The notes under the pieces: model-generated
The model's database searches: none
Seen by the model: the letters and a program-made list of their open reading frames with translations, nothing else
What the model was told of the DNA's origin: nothing
Source of the DNA: Symbiodinium natans
Taxonomy: Eukaryota; Sar; Dinophyceae; Suessiales; Symbiodiniaceae
Reading direction: 5' to 3'
NCBI GenBank assembly: GCA_905221605.1
Contig: CAJNDS010002657.1
Location: 71,501 to 117,500, forward strand
Length of the DNA: 46,000 nt
Position numbers and translations under genes: made by a program
Part shown: positions 33,701 through 37,782 of the stretch, one piece after another
How positions within the stretch are numbered: the stretch's first letter is position 1
Layout: each line of letters opens with the position of its first letter

Positions 33701-36700
33701 ACAGGAAGCTACCCCCCCATGAAGAACTTGAGCTCACGCACGGGCGTGAAACGTAAATTCCTCAGCCTAGGCCCCCTCGAGGGAGGGGGCCCCTCTGTTG
33801 CCCTAAACCCTAAACCCTAAACCCTAAACCCTAAACCCTAAAAAACCCTAAACCCTAAACCCTAAACCCACTTGCTTTGCCACATGATAAGCCGATGGTT
33901 TGCTAAAGCAAAAGGCACAGATCGCTGGCCAGTGAGCGCAATATCCCCATCCCTATACTGTACAAAGCGGACCCGACTACGAATTAAGCCCTAAATATGG
34001 ACTCCCTTACTACCTTACACCCTAAACCCTAAACTCCAAACCCCAAACCCCAAACCCTACACCCTAAACCCTAAACGAATATGTGAACGTACCTTTAGGG
34101 CCACTGGGCTCCCAGTGCATTGGCCGCAAGGGCTCGGCACGCATGGAGGTTCAACAAAAATCACTGGCTCAACCCTCAGCCCTACATCCGACAAAAAAGG
34201 CATCATAAGCCCTCAAACCCTAAGAGCCCCAACCCTAAATCCTTAAATCCTCAGATCCAACCCTTAAATCCTGAGCCTTAAGCCCCAAGACCCCAAGAGC
34301 CCTACACCCTCAAGAAACACGAAGATGGCTTGGGATGCTCCCCCTTTACCCGTCCTTAATTGGAAATATACATAGGGGGTACTATAATCTCGATTAAGGA
34401 CTGCTAGTTTTTTATAGGGGGGAACATTCCAAACCCTAAGCCCTAAACCCCAAAACCCCAAACCCCAAGCCCCAACCCTAAACCCTAAGTCTACAGCCTA
34501 AACCCTAAACCCTCAGCCCTCAAACCTCAACCCTAATTCTAAACCATAAACCCTAAACCCTCATATCCCAAAAGATGGCCTCCAAGAGGCACTGCACGCT
34601 CGCGCCCTGTCCGGCCAAAGCTGCAAGGTGGAGGGGTGTCCTCTGCACCCCAGTAACACCCCTCTTTTCGGTTTAGGGCTTTTTGAAAAGGGTTTAGGGT
34701 TTAGGGTTAGGGTTGCAGCTTTAGGGTTCATGGGTTTAGGGTTTAGGGTTTGGCAGGCCCTGTCACAGCCGTCTTGGGAGGTTTCTTGCCGTGAGAGTTT
34801 CGGGCCTGAAGATCTTTAGGTATAGGGGTAGTTCTCTAAATAGAGGCCCTTTGGAGGGTCCTTGCTTTTAAGGGCTGCCGTACTTTATAAATTTTTAGTG
34901 GACCCAACAAGAGACCCCCAATTTAGAGAACTACCCCTAACTGTAAGGTTGCAAGGTTTAGGGCTTATCTCAGGGTTTTTTGGGGTGGATTTTCGGGTGT
35001 ACTTACGGTTGATAGGGCTTCAGTGGTTTAAGGTTTCAGGGTGCACGCCGGGTTTGGAGAGGACTGGTGGTTTCAGGAATCAGGCCACTGAGTGCCGTTC
35101 TCGGGCGTTATTCTTGAGAGACTGGCGACTTCATATTCAACCCAGAAACTGGGATCCTAAACCCTAAACCCTAAACCCTAAACTCTAAACCCTAAACCCT
35201 AAACCCTAAACTCGATAATGCTGAAATCTGCCATGTGCCCTGCTTCGAACTCTAACACTACCCTGTGCTTCCGGGGTCCCCTAAACCCTAAACCCTAAAC
35301 CCTAAACCCTAAACCCTAAACCCTAAACCCTAAACCCTAAACCCTAAACCCTAAACCCTAAAACCTCAACCCTAAACCCTAAACCCTAAACCCTAAACCC
35401 TAAACCCTAAACCCTAAACCCTAAACCCTAAACCCTAAACCCTCATAGATAGGTTGCCAGAACCCTGAAGGACTCAATTTATTAGGTCCCTGGAAGTCTG
35501 ACACTACACAAACGCTTTTGGAACTCCAAAACCCTGCAGTGTGCCCTGCGCCCGAAACCATGTGACATGCCTGAACTCGCAGCGTTCCGCATGTTTTAGC
35601 TTTAAGGTGTAAGATCTGCACTTACAACCCCTCTAAACCCTAAACCCTAAACCCTAAACCCTAACCCCTAAACCCTAAACCCTAAACCGTAAACCCTACA
35701 CCCGAAACGGAGAGGCATGTCGGGGTTTAGGCATCTGGTCACAACTCACAGGTGTTGGGACCTCTGCTCTTTTTTGTCTCAAGCCTCATGGAAGTTAACC
35801 AGGCAAACAATGAAATAATTATTGGGTTCGGGTTTAGGGCTACATTGGGAGCTACTTCGGTACATAGCGACTAGATACCCGAAGTGGGATAGGTCTTGCA
35901 CCCCCCCCCCCCCCCCCCCGAACAAAAATGGAACGAAGGCAGCCCTACTTAAACACAATAAGGGAAAATGAACAAAAACATCCCAAGAGCCTACCTAGAC
36001 CCAAGGCTGTCCTCTGCAGTTGGTCCGCCAGTTCCACTGAGGCCCGCTGCTCCAGGAGGATCTTCATGATGTCTACAGCGCCTGTGAGGCTTAGGGCTAA
36101 GGTTTAGGGTTTAGGGTTTAGGGTTTAGGGTATTAGGGTATTAGGGCTACGGGACCTTAAACAACGCTAAACTTTATACATCCCTACGCCCTATAAGCCC
36201 TATAAACCACACACGATCAGCTGGCGCTCTAGACCCTGCTTGGAGGTGCAGGGCACTTATAACGCCAATGATTATCTGGTAGACTTACAATTGGGGTTTT
36301 TAAGTACCCATGAAGCTCCAAGTAGACCCTGAGAACCTGGACGGGCCATTCACAAGCCAGGACATACAACAAAAGAAAACACGCCACCTCAACGCACCAG
36401 AGCATCTTATTATCATTATTATTATTGTTGTTATTATGATTATGATTATTAAACCATAGAATGAAATCTTGAGTTCTCTATCCCCCAACCTCAACTCTGA
36501 AAGAAATCCCCGAAGTCCCCCAAGGCCCTCGACAAAAGCGAAGCCCGAAGCCCGAAGCCCGAAACTCCAAACCCTAAAACTTAACCAACACACCTGAAAC
36601 ACCATGAGCCCCAAACCCCAAGCCCCAAAAGGGTTTAGGGCTAGGGTTTAGGGTTCAGGGTTCAGCGTTTAGGGTTTAGGGTTTAGGGCTTAGGGTTTAG

Positions 36701-36811
36701 GGCTTAGGTCTTGGGGTTTAAGGCCCCCTAAGACCTTCTCCCAAAGCCCGACCTTTCTGCGCCGCCACTTGCAGCGCTGTGCGGCCCTGGAAGCGATCGT
36801 CGAGGCGCTGC
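12769..36811 (-). CDS. ankyrin-repeat gene split into mini-exons, hosting the retrotransposon
   Basis: Minus-strand exons with AG|G acceptors: 36811-36753, 36081-36001, 31524-31490, 30289-30248, 29510-29454, 28608-28565, 28018-27967, 27351-27314 and 12811-12769. Junctions restore ankyrin motifs in phase, for example GRTALQVAAQK|GAVDIMKI, GQTALFE|AAMRGHASKA, LLTAGAE|VDAEDVNGQTPL, CRLLLE|ANADVEKRDK and KRNR|CALSIAS. Donors are GT or GC, except that the exit at about 28,565 is unclear. An exon may be missing between 36,001 and 31,524. Both gene ends are undetermined. The last intron (27,313-12,812) contains the whole retrotransposon. The product is probably a protein-binding ankyrin protein. The exon-intron structure is inferred from phase and motif continuity only. 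Confidence 0.65.
12812..13628. other. intron segment left of the retrotransposon
   Basis: Holds TTTAGGG-type repeats (12,890-12,990 and 13,163-13,190), CCCTAAA units adjoining the element (13,580-13,633), and a third, older introner-like copy at about 13,016-13,123. That copy has the same order of motifs (CCAGTGGTATA, CCCTTTTGCC, short G tract, GGTTCCCTTA) but no clear target duplication. Confidence 0.55.
13634..13779 (-). repeat. 3' LTR
   Basis: 146 bp, identical base for base to 26911-27056. In element sense it begins TGTATTTTATATC and ends ACTATA, so it has TG but not the usual CA terminus. Its inner edge directly adjoins a polypurine tract. The TTTTATA stretch near its start could be part of a promoter; dinoflagellate promoters are poorly defined. 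Confidence 0.95.
13780..13787 (-). promoter_or_regulatory. polypurine tract (plus-strand primer)
   Basis: On the minus strand GAGGGGGG lies immediately upstream of the 3' LTR, the position where RNase H leaves the primer for second-strand synthesis. It fixes both the orientation and the LTR boundary. Confidence 0.85.
13788..14076 (-). other. element 3' untranslated segment
   Basis: About 290 bases between the last stop codon of the element and the polypurine tract. No conserved protein was recognised in any minus-strand frame. Confidence 0.5.
14077..15432 (-). CDS. retrotransposon zinc-ribbon protein (ORF5)
   Basis: Open from 15,432 to a stop at 14,077, about 450 residues. No ATG occurs before roughly residue 124, so translation probably enters from the preceding frame rather than by initiation here. 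Counting from 15,402, a CX2CX10CX2C zinc ribbon (C92, C95, C106, C109) is followed by an alpha-helical, charged middle and a C-terminal tail rich in Trp, Ser, Arg and Asp (SWSWSDNSW-like repeats) from about residue 375. I do not recognise the family. The ribbon and the low-complexity tail would fit a nucleic-acid-binding role. It is the last coding piece of the element. Confidence 0.6.
   Translation of the reverse strand, partial: RRPNLPEAWSLNVEHEEAPLVKEEFDVPILEEVESIVPELPPLHVRFNTDADVIEVSPSGRNRLTEGQLQVVPDEGVATRSTAPATQAPRPGWKRGITQIQCVNCGKLRLEGQHKCFHCGYYVTRGATQSAFRMWMARERSHVLDALAEQFGKGLWEMDAAKIRQAAGTHDLRGQQSVDGRAIMLARQNLKGIMKHGYTSMVDKFDQDDTYAIHAIKGGWTRRRLTIQDCVACAYLPNQGRSREQRELGYGSNKAWENKKVNHEGLARMAFFDKNADDLVLAGLIDDPNLEPMGYAWLGNFMGVKEFARIIRVTRAVSHILTFTEGIIGIPDFDEEEHLAVFLAEILSENYGGAKETCRKMKESAEASRAAQARADARKASQNAPRYGEADRDTNRGWSWSDNSWSQDDWHSSSSWRDRQWQDQGSWWSSGSRNMEHSRGPWRYDHRDSSW
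15386..15620 (-). CDS. linking frame: end of Tpt1-like domain plus acidic segment
   Basis: A third minus-strand frame between ORF4 and ORF5 reads GSGLFYSRSEGVLCREAISG, then STILYIRDTKTDEILW and an acidic stretch, stopping at 15,386. The first part matches the C-terminal strand pattern of Tpt1/KptA domains (F-x-S...GV-x-x), whose body lies in ORF4. The true coding sequence therefore appears to move from the ORF4 frame to this one near 15,605 and on to the ORF5 frame near 15,400. Each step is +1. Confidence 0.5.
15552..16895 (-). CDS. retrotransposon protein with Tpt1/KptA-like RNA 2'-phosphotransferase domain (ORF4)
   Basis: Open from 16,895 (just after a TGA) to 15,552, with no ATG near its start; overlaps the end of ORF3 by 113 nt. 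Numbered from the GTG at 16,769, residues about 198-390 follow the Tpt1/KptA order: ALSGVVRGKV with Arg206 where the family has L-R-H; GDGLWCSTRKIL; VVKNDNRSRFQL; LIRANQGIS with Arg278; and RRLYHRTYKDRAFAIL. Tpt1 removes 2'-phosphates from spliced RNA using NAD+. Deviations are Gly for the His of LRH, Ile for the His of QGHS, and YHRT for YHGT, so activity is uncertain. The N-terminal 190 residues are unassigned. Confidence 0.6.
   Translation of the reverse strand, partial: GGWVLPPGLWSFVTNAPSFKEADIDLVLQNYGHVSKPNVKFAVDVQVEEKLLNHFRRGRVEPTHQPLVEADPWDDIYFQGPQEQFPDTAPNHFVHRDFKDHVHLGDGEYVTREDYDEMIKKSEENAPRPGEAVVVPSSSSTARETKEKLLARGEVYSRQRTDPESSAPKRAKKGPHEAAYDEPIKSGYYATDNDWCLVDMLGLDWDTIHLCPPEGEAEWIDILQDEMPNFKYIHIPQHHKTALSGVVRGKVVPGLQGDGLWCSTRKILEAWNKKTNRDYGLGMLLTVVKNDNRSRFQLRIDRNHPLAEYYGLGGYPTLIRANQGISKDAMKGVPDSILAEAWFSMIPEAEMDEHSATWEGRPVLPLEKIPRRLYHRTYKDRAFAILDSCFIPGHHTANAFVYFADREVGPGENVPGVRSDRPVEVVVNTMGQARLWTVLLKVRGRPL
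16783..17883 (-). CDS. retrotransposon SGNH-hydrolase-like protein (ORF3)
   Basis: Open from 17,883 to 16,783 and overlapping the end of Pol in a different frame. Likely starts are ATGs at 17,823 or 17,802 (MADTNAGIV); sequence before these is probably a shadow of Pol. Numbered from 17,883, three spaced motifs resemble SGNH/GDSL hydrolases: VADSTT (Ser130) for block I, MMIWNGNE (204-208) for the Asn block, and FDHFHF (Asp314, His317) for the DxxH block. Esterase-like domains occur in some retroelements, where their role is unclear. The last 40 residues look non-native, and the natural continuation is in the ORF4 frame. Confidence 0.45.
   Translation of the reverse strand: MRRPFHCSGWQRTSVIAVMFMASLEARMADTNAGIVAPTEVLRQWWDRRLWETSLSSEYRTMAPFQEDEASVNNFYKYLPRPLACEYALSDVREAGLVAKIGRLTDQGLAMLQPESTRGRLRYLVIVADSTTTFLTEGNWKTDLLADIKANRGNAFPHHLGVEYIPTWGANLTRLVELAVGKITQLERETGASGQVSIDLMMIWNGNEFVGDRGLFLDPGFKSKTEWLRGYPRMAKGSWEFIGPKVLREIGKLADLQSRASVGTVLLTSATDAANYYLPRDWGTIMADLLDYAAQLGLAVKHFNTPASQIRKFDHFHFQEDSAYRLQLLRWLGFTARIMVLRHQCSFFQGSRHRPGPAELRPRLKA
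17678..23485 (-). CDS. pol: retrotransposon Pol polyprotein with extra C-terminal dioxygenase-like and methyltransferase-like domains
   Basis: Open from 23,485 to 17,678, lacks its own ATG and overlaps Gag by about 70 nt in the -1 frame, so it is made as a fusion. Residues are numbered from 23,371. Integrase: zinc-binding H134, H138, C145, C148 and a core with D179, D241, E272. Reverse transcriptase about 655-905, with QAD767, ALYGHPDSGG and YVDD (856-859). A WEVD...VRHH insert at 936-1011. RNase H: D1193, E1237, D1331, then DIFTKP at 1383-1388, where Copia Pol normally ends. Beyond it come a 2OG-Fe(II) dioxygenase-like domain (about 1483-1625; H1541-x-D1543, H1608, R1617) and a methyltransferase-like domain (about 1664-1850; P1734-C1735, FELPKDCDYW). 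The last 45 residues may be out of frame with the native product. Confidence 0.9.
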   Translation of the reverse strand, partial: GGSLRFSRTTNFVRGFSENCRPIGPAEAFAGAAEERDPVVEHPDPEISAAINEVPPIDIPKEKLKRPGWVSHPNAKYLIVGHKPKTFRTATPRFPRCEVRSTWLFREGSWVKVEDKVNVRELDNKVARLEGNPILSLTIFEDPDVEPDSDNEGNARSLAEADLKAEAKSVEHLFSHSPKNPFCEVCQRAKMLAPQARKKGGSSTIVSKAFGDHITVDHIITRDLRDHGFQDERVALVVKDVFTKFRYVYPSPTKSSDQCFEDLLHFLGQEDAVGVFYSDNAPELHAAIKSLGVRHVTSREYVDTNKSVIEREIRTILEGTRSNLVQAGLPDKLWPLAAQHHAMALNATKRLDNGIVPWEARYGEPFSGTMIPFGARVLYWNNPKQNIPASSKFAPTGVEGIFLGYHVQPGFVWKEEYLVTTVKGCDFAFEIGNFPILRSKRMELLPGDFTFPMRSEQLALQESLRKPTLSDQDCSWGGTDGAGPRAPPGDSPGEPLPPPGVPDLDGSDLKDRLSEYLDQVAKENEDYVPEDVGAAEDWLGRNAPGSSKEATSVPKASSTLPRHDPKTMPDGKKVPKGYNWDGVRLVRDKKGSKRPPDTPSEFWHMYSKAQREADIERFERKKAREAEEDARKALRDSPAMPVIAEPDPEPHRDRMASLYWAKLGQVASEMFAVVARVVGPKEIESTPAAKEAMDREWKKLADKSCWLEKKVREYRDVAAEAKHKNVKAHFGKIFEICSVKGDELPDGHPQKKWKGRSVFQGNNVQDENHDHAIFAELGSSPASMEAGKIIDVFGSQPGYVKQQADGIAAYTQALFKGIETWVRLPRNRWPKEWSGYEHPVCPLRLALYGHPDSGGIWERYCTEQLESVGFTAVLPDIWHSVFYHAELDLLLVVYVDDFKMAGPQDKINKGWELIAKVIDMEPAEVLGRYFGCHHVEQNQVQLSREDHPFAYVFDKKHASPAADYQVRPNRKEDFWEVDAELAAVVRHHIYPRRKLYVPTQDDVSKFPHISRQRITVFDDGRDPIHDDLNQGGPADQSGWWTGKTYFPITEVSDEDFSHALAARHNTKRSKAEAKREARQSKFKSTESINQGKTPSMTVPVNVVYYDMRDFLVSCVDRYCELAKVDKKSLKHVATPFHENRVAKVLESNEPSGKLQPIASRVLMKVLFAARMARWDLLRATQALASRVTKWSRDCDVALHRLISYINSSLEVRMRGFIGDRIQDCKLWMFCDADHAGSHDSKSTSGCALYLVGPNTYFPLNAFSKKQTSITTSNTESEVVAANQGIRAQGLPSLSLWIFLWREVASRTASYQARPKTKPNQRENDIIARIDPELDEIRYGECRADGRSVSDLNGLKVHLSPKFAVQLLEDNQATITILLKGDSEKLRHTDRTQRISFAWIKQQFERNFFEMINVDTKEQVADIFTKPFADRGKWEHALRLIAHVDAPLQGGRQSKAHESDAHLINKPVVHAHPVVKPSGDPCTVAAELTKDRDFSTKALLRVAQIMYPNKTKRKMIKLDNRSYYHIFGQWSYGGMQGVTKATRRWPQIARFLNGVVQAHAPKDFTWNSVLLNSCTGASVHKDHGNAKDSMSFALSVGDFKDGELWFADPLVSSEDAIVRVGPNGKRLKGRAVSTLNKAVIFDPRNLHCVLPFTGTRFSIVAYTSRSQDALQDQELNSLKSLGFRLPPRAASAASAREYSRPLGFTRIIVEFCCSPNSKLGQDRSARQGCYVLRVTSEDDVLKDSTLTSVVQKISTLCDEGGASKPILVYASLPCTGGCPWNRMTPDSPKWEQHQELFCKLLKQFRKFIRKLKEYKPQVAFELPKDCDYWKWDHVQHMVNDLGLEFYRCDGCMLGITNHQGLPLRKAWTIASSIPLQRLAAHKCDRSHVHGESRGQDGRHQRWNRCTDGGPAPVVGSAVVGDFIVFRIPHHGAFPGG
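23409..23443 (-). promoter_or_regulatory. -1 programmed ribosomal frameshift signal
   Basis: In Gag phase the sequence is GAG GGT TTT, giving the slippery heptamer G_GGT_TTT at 23443-23437. After a 9-nt spacer, an all-GC stem of 7 bp with one bulged C and an AAUA loop spans 23427-23409 and overlaps the Gag stop codon (23418-23416). A -1 slip reads TCA GAA AAC onward, straight into the Pol frame. Confidence 0.8.
23416..26847 (-). CDS. gag: retrotransposon Gag-protease polyprotein
   Basis: 1143 residues. The ATG at 26,847 is the first in frame after an upstream TGA and lies 63 bp after the 5' LTR. Order: coiled-coil-rich region about 90-260; Pro/Gly/Ala linker; Gag-like helical domain about 400-610; Arg-Ser-rich stretch; two CCCH zinc fingers (C680-H698 and C716-H734, both with KGKCTRGDKC); a WEVD...VRHH...WTGKT module at 806-886 that recurs in Pol; a Cys-rich patch at 963-989; and an aspartic protease with DTG at 1001-1003. 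CCCH rather than CCHC knuckles are unusual for Gag. Gag packages the RNA and the protease cleaves the polyproteins. The final codons overlap Pol and contain the frameshift site. Confidence 0.9.
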   Translation of the reverse strand: MGDSPELVPTEVATDLGTDGFTDAESAEMDLSGTLAMPPSTDGRGLVLEENAAAANVFAPNAPSPFVGLGAPQIHMYRQQFQQNITIGETPEQTRLLLTELENEAESRHQRFRLAAEEAHDQQIADVEERANRQHEEVVARLESEIASQRYSFVARTQGLFSELQQQSQIINFQSEHFSDVGSQITRLRTTLVEEAEQNKRESINEIGEWFGREHDEAMKRYRSIALETEEQMRIQNMTLQDELSSMERALQLEQDRNLGINPSQQAQFPSATAPVAPAPSAGLSAPCAPQFSDPSVIPMNIRALFPNFSFGGVATTATPTGPQGPVSAPGTPTASANVPNLGFSSGGLNAGAPGLAAPTGTPGGPAATGADLIAQTQQALLEAAKLLKGDKSGEDDKPKVKEAETIRLPDFPNPETYRAWKTATREAVRAASDRPDEAFSWILEVYSKNADHDKLREPGKFLTLDTKILAALTKVAKGELSRQVLTFKETEAVQGRAVRGRQVLLMFDQYFKTNEEVGSLYSVEDLLKVTLHSDDLTTFLHNWESVIAGMSHVPEEMVLRDILLRQIRKSSRMKYDLEIYDRAKEGSASHSYAFLLKSIRDLLTRERMRKNRDRIAKSHGDKFGAPVVEGGRPTRPPSRSGRGRDRSAGSQSNSKSRSRSRTPSRSRSPSRSQSPKPVCYDFQKGKCTRGDKCKFSHKPRSQSPVRTAPKKKQVCTFWKKGKCTRGDKCRFLHREPSPAPPGGENAAPAPKGPDKPRSPSPAPTRRKPSRGRSKEKDRKAACCISLAAAASAGPDESEPQDGDEDYWEVDFKRGEAVRHHLKYRSTMYKPEVSCPVALEKLKGKAKVIKTLPISPYTAKENWDWKEGRGGTGDKMPWTGKTVFKIKEQNKKVRFCDKPKVREIPFEGKGYKHSYKVRRYNTCYADAENCPKPDANDLQVAIRNARELKMLLARHEGGEKTDCHLECDEPDSLMCGMCKHVVESSEIACPGIATPLEFLADTGSEEDLISEADRAMYFGEEPVGNATRQVNLITANGNVKGDRSVRIDFPEFGKELEFYVLNSTPPVCSVGRRCMEDGYEFHWYPKRPPYFVAPNGQRLRCRMRGMVPVLGGGAMAAPSTKEEASGSLGRPILSEGFQKTAAQ
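26891..26910 (-). promoter_or_regulatory. candidate primer binding site
   Basis: In element sense GGTTATCAGCCG follows the 5' LTR directly. It resembles the TGGTATCAGA-type sites, complementary to initiator tRNA-Met, of many Copia elements, but has an extra T. The match is imperfect, so the primer tRNA is not established. Confidence 0.4.
26911..27056 (-). repeat. 5' LTR
   Basis: Identical to 13634-13779 over all 146 bp. It is very short for an LTR, yet must contain the promoter and RNA processing signals of the element. Its outer edge abuts ACCCT, the target duplication. Confidence 0.95.
29283..29350. mobile_element. truncated introner-like element
   Basis: Begins GGTAGCCCAGTAACCATAAT, close to the left end of copy 1 (GGTAGCCAAGTAACCATATT). 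It continues to GAGGTACC and a G tract, then is lost into CCCTAAA repeats. The other end was not found. Confidence 0.5.
31024..31117. mobile_element. MITE-like element, CTAGACCC family, copy 1
   Basis: Shares GGGATTATAAGGGAACC and the end GGCCTACTCCGGGTCCGAG with the copies at 37,688 and 41,819. The left end (CTAGTACTGGAGGAGATAACC) is more diverged. Confidence 0.55.
32032..32180 (-). CDS. exon-like coding island, unknown family
   Basis: A 149-nt minus-strand stretch opens after AAG|G and closes at CTG|GTGAAT, a good donor. It reads AESLLDMARFMVTTKTYEDH then GRIIENMRRCRDIEVVRVKN, ending RYGLDGTTF. It has normal-looking codon content and no stops in this frame. It does not fit the phase of the ankyrin gene, so it belongs to another gene or is a captured fragment. 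The EVVRVKNRY motif resembles a protein family common in dinoflagellates whose function I cannot name. Confidence 0.45.
33184..33300. repeat. dispersed repeat, AAGTACCCATGAACCTCC family, copy 1
   Basis: Ends ATAAGTACCCATGAACCTCC. Further copies end at 36,300-36,330, 38,363-38,394 and 41,103-41,132, with an inverted one at 40,906-40,938. Copies 1 and 41,032-41,132 align over about 100 bp. Confidence 0.55.
34823..34939. mobile_element. inverted-repeat element (19-bp perfect arms)
   Basis: The arms TAGGGGTAGTTCTCTAAAT (34823-34841) and their exact reverse complement (34921-34939) enclose 79 bp. This is the size and form of a small MITE or hairpin element. No coding content. Confidence 0.7.
36300..36330. 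repeat. AAGTACCCATGAACCTCC family, copy 2 (end)
   Basis: TAAGTACCCATGAAGCTCC followed by AAGTAGACCCT matches the shared terminus of the family. The body, from about 36,247, is diverged. Confidence 0.45.
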
Positions 36812-37215
36812 CTTTCTATCGTTCAAGTTTAGGGTTTAGGGTTTAGGGTTTGGGGTTTAGGGTTTAGGGTTTAGTGTTTAGGGTCTAGGGTTTAGGGTTT
36901 CAGCCCAGTTAAAGTCCTCGTCCGGGGAGTTGCCCGGCTCCCCGCCCTAAACCCTGAACCCCAACCGCGAAACCACTCTCAGCCCAGAATACGATAATTT
37001 AGGGGCCTTAGGAAATAGAACAGGGTTTTGGAATTTAGTATACTAGAATTATGTAAGGGCATACTCTTAGTCATTATTCTGAACCCCCCTATAGTACATG
37101 TAAACATCTCCTCCTCCTCCTCCTCCTCCTCGTCCTCCTCCTCCTCCTCTTCCTCCTTCCTCCTCCCTAAGCCCCAAACACTAAACCCCAAACCCTAAAC
37201 CCTGCACCCCTAAAC

Positions 37216-37287
37216 CTGAACGCGGGCGAGGTACTGGCCCAGATACGCCGTCACGATCTTGCAGACCTCGATGGACTCCTCCTGCGC
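37216..37287 (-). CDS. exon-like coding island ending at a telomere-repeat donor
   Basis: 72 nt (24 codons) between TGTCAG|G and CAG|GTTTAGGGG read AQEESIEVCKIVTAYLGQYL then ARVQ. The donor GT is the first GT of a GTTTAGGG unit. Its phase (0/0) does not fit directly before the ankyrin exon at 36,811, so at least one exon would be missing if both belong to one gene. Confidence 0.45.
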
Positions 37288-37687
37288 CTGACAAAGAAGC
37301 CCTTACGAGCCTGGTGTGTACACAGAGCGTATCGAGTATAGGGTTTAGGTTTGGTATAGCGCTCAGGGTTTAGGGCTCAAGATGTGGGGGGTTTACGAAA
37401 AAAGGGGACCCCCTTAAAAATAGACCCCCAAGTAGTAGGATCCCGTTAGAACAAGGACCCCAAACCCTAAACCCTAAACCCTAAACCCTAAACATCGTAA
37501 CCCCCCCTGTGTGTGTTGCGCGTCCTGCCTGCAGCTCCGGGGTTGGGGTTTGGGGTTCAGGGTTTAGGGTTCAGGGTTTAGGGTTTAGGGTTCAGTACCC
37601 GGCTGGGTTTGGGATGGGAACTTGGATACTCCGCCTCCCAGAACCTTTTGAGATGCCCTCCGAACAGTAAAGCCCAAACGCTATAAT

Positions 37688-37782
37688 CTAGACCCAGGAG
37701 CAACCTAAGAATAGGTTTTAAAGGGATTATAAGGGAACCCCAACCCCCAATAAAGGAACTAAGGGCCTACTCCGGGTCCGAG
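37688..37782. mobile_element. MITE-like element, CTAGACCC family, copy 2
   Basis: CTAGACCCAGGAGCAACC at one end and GGCCTACTCCGGGTCCGAG at the other form imperfect inverted repeats around an AT-richer core (AAAGGGATTATAAGGGAACC). Confidence 0.65.

Larger units (their letters stand above)
31525..36000. repeat. spacer or intron with telomere-like arrays and microsatellites
   Basis: TTTAGGG arrays at 31,540-31,640 and 32,505-32,620. CCCTAAA arrays at 33,805-33,870, 34,015-34,075, 35,158-35,215, 35,281-35,445 and 35,635-35,700. A GCCAAG/GCAAG short-unit repeat lies at 32,880-32,990, a CT microsatellite at 33,437-33,502 and poly-C at 35,901-35,918. Coding content is limited to the island at 32,032-32,180. 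Confidence 0.75.

Noticed and set aside
35281-35445. Chromosome end (true telomere)
   Set aside because: The arrays are interstitial, alternate in orientation and are followed by unique sequence on both sides throughout the window.
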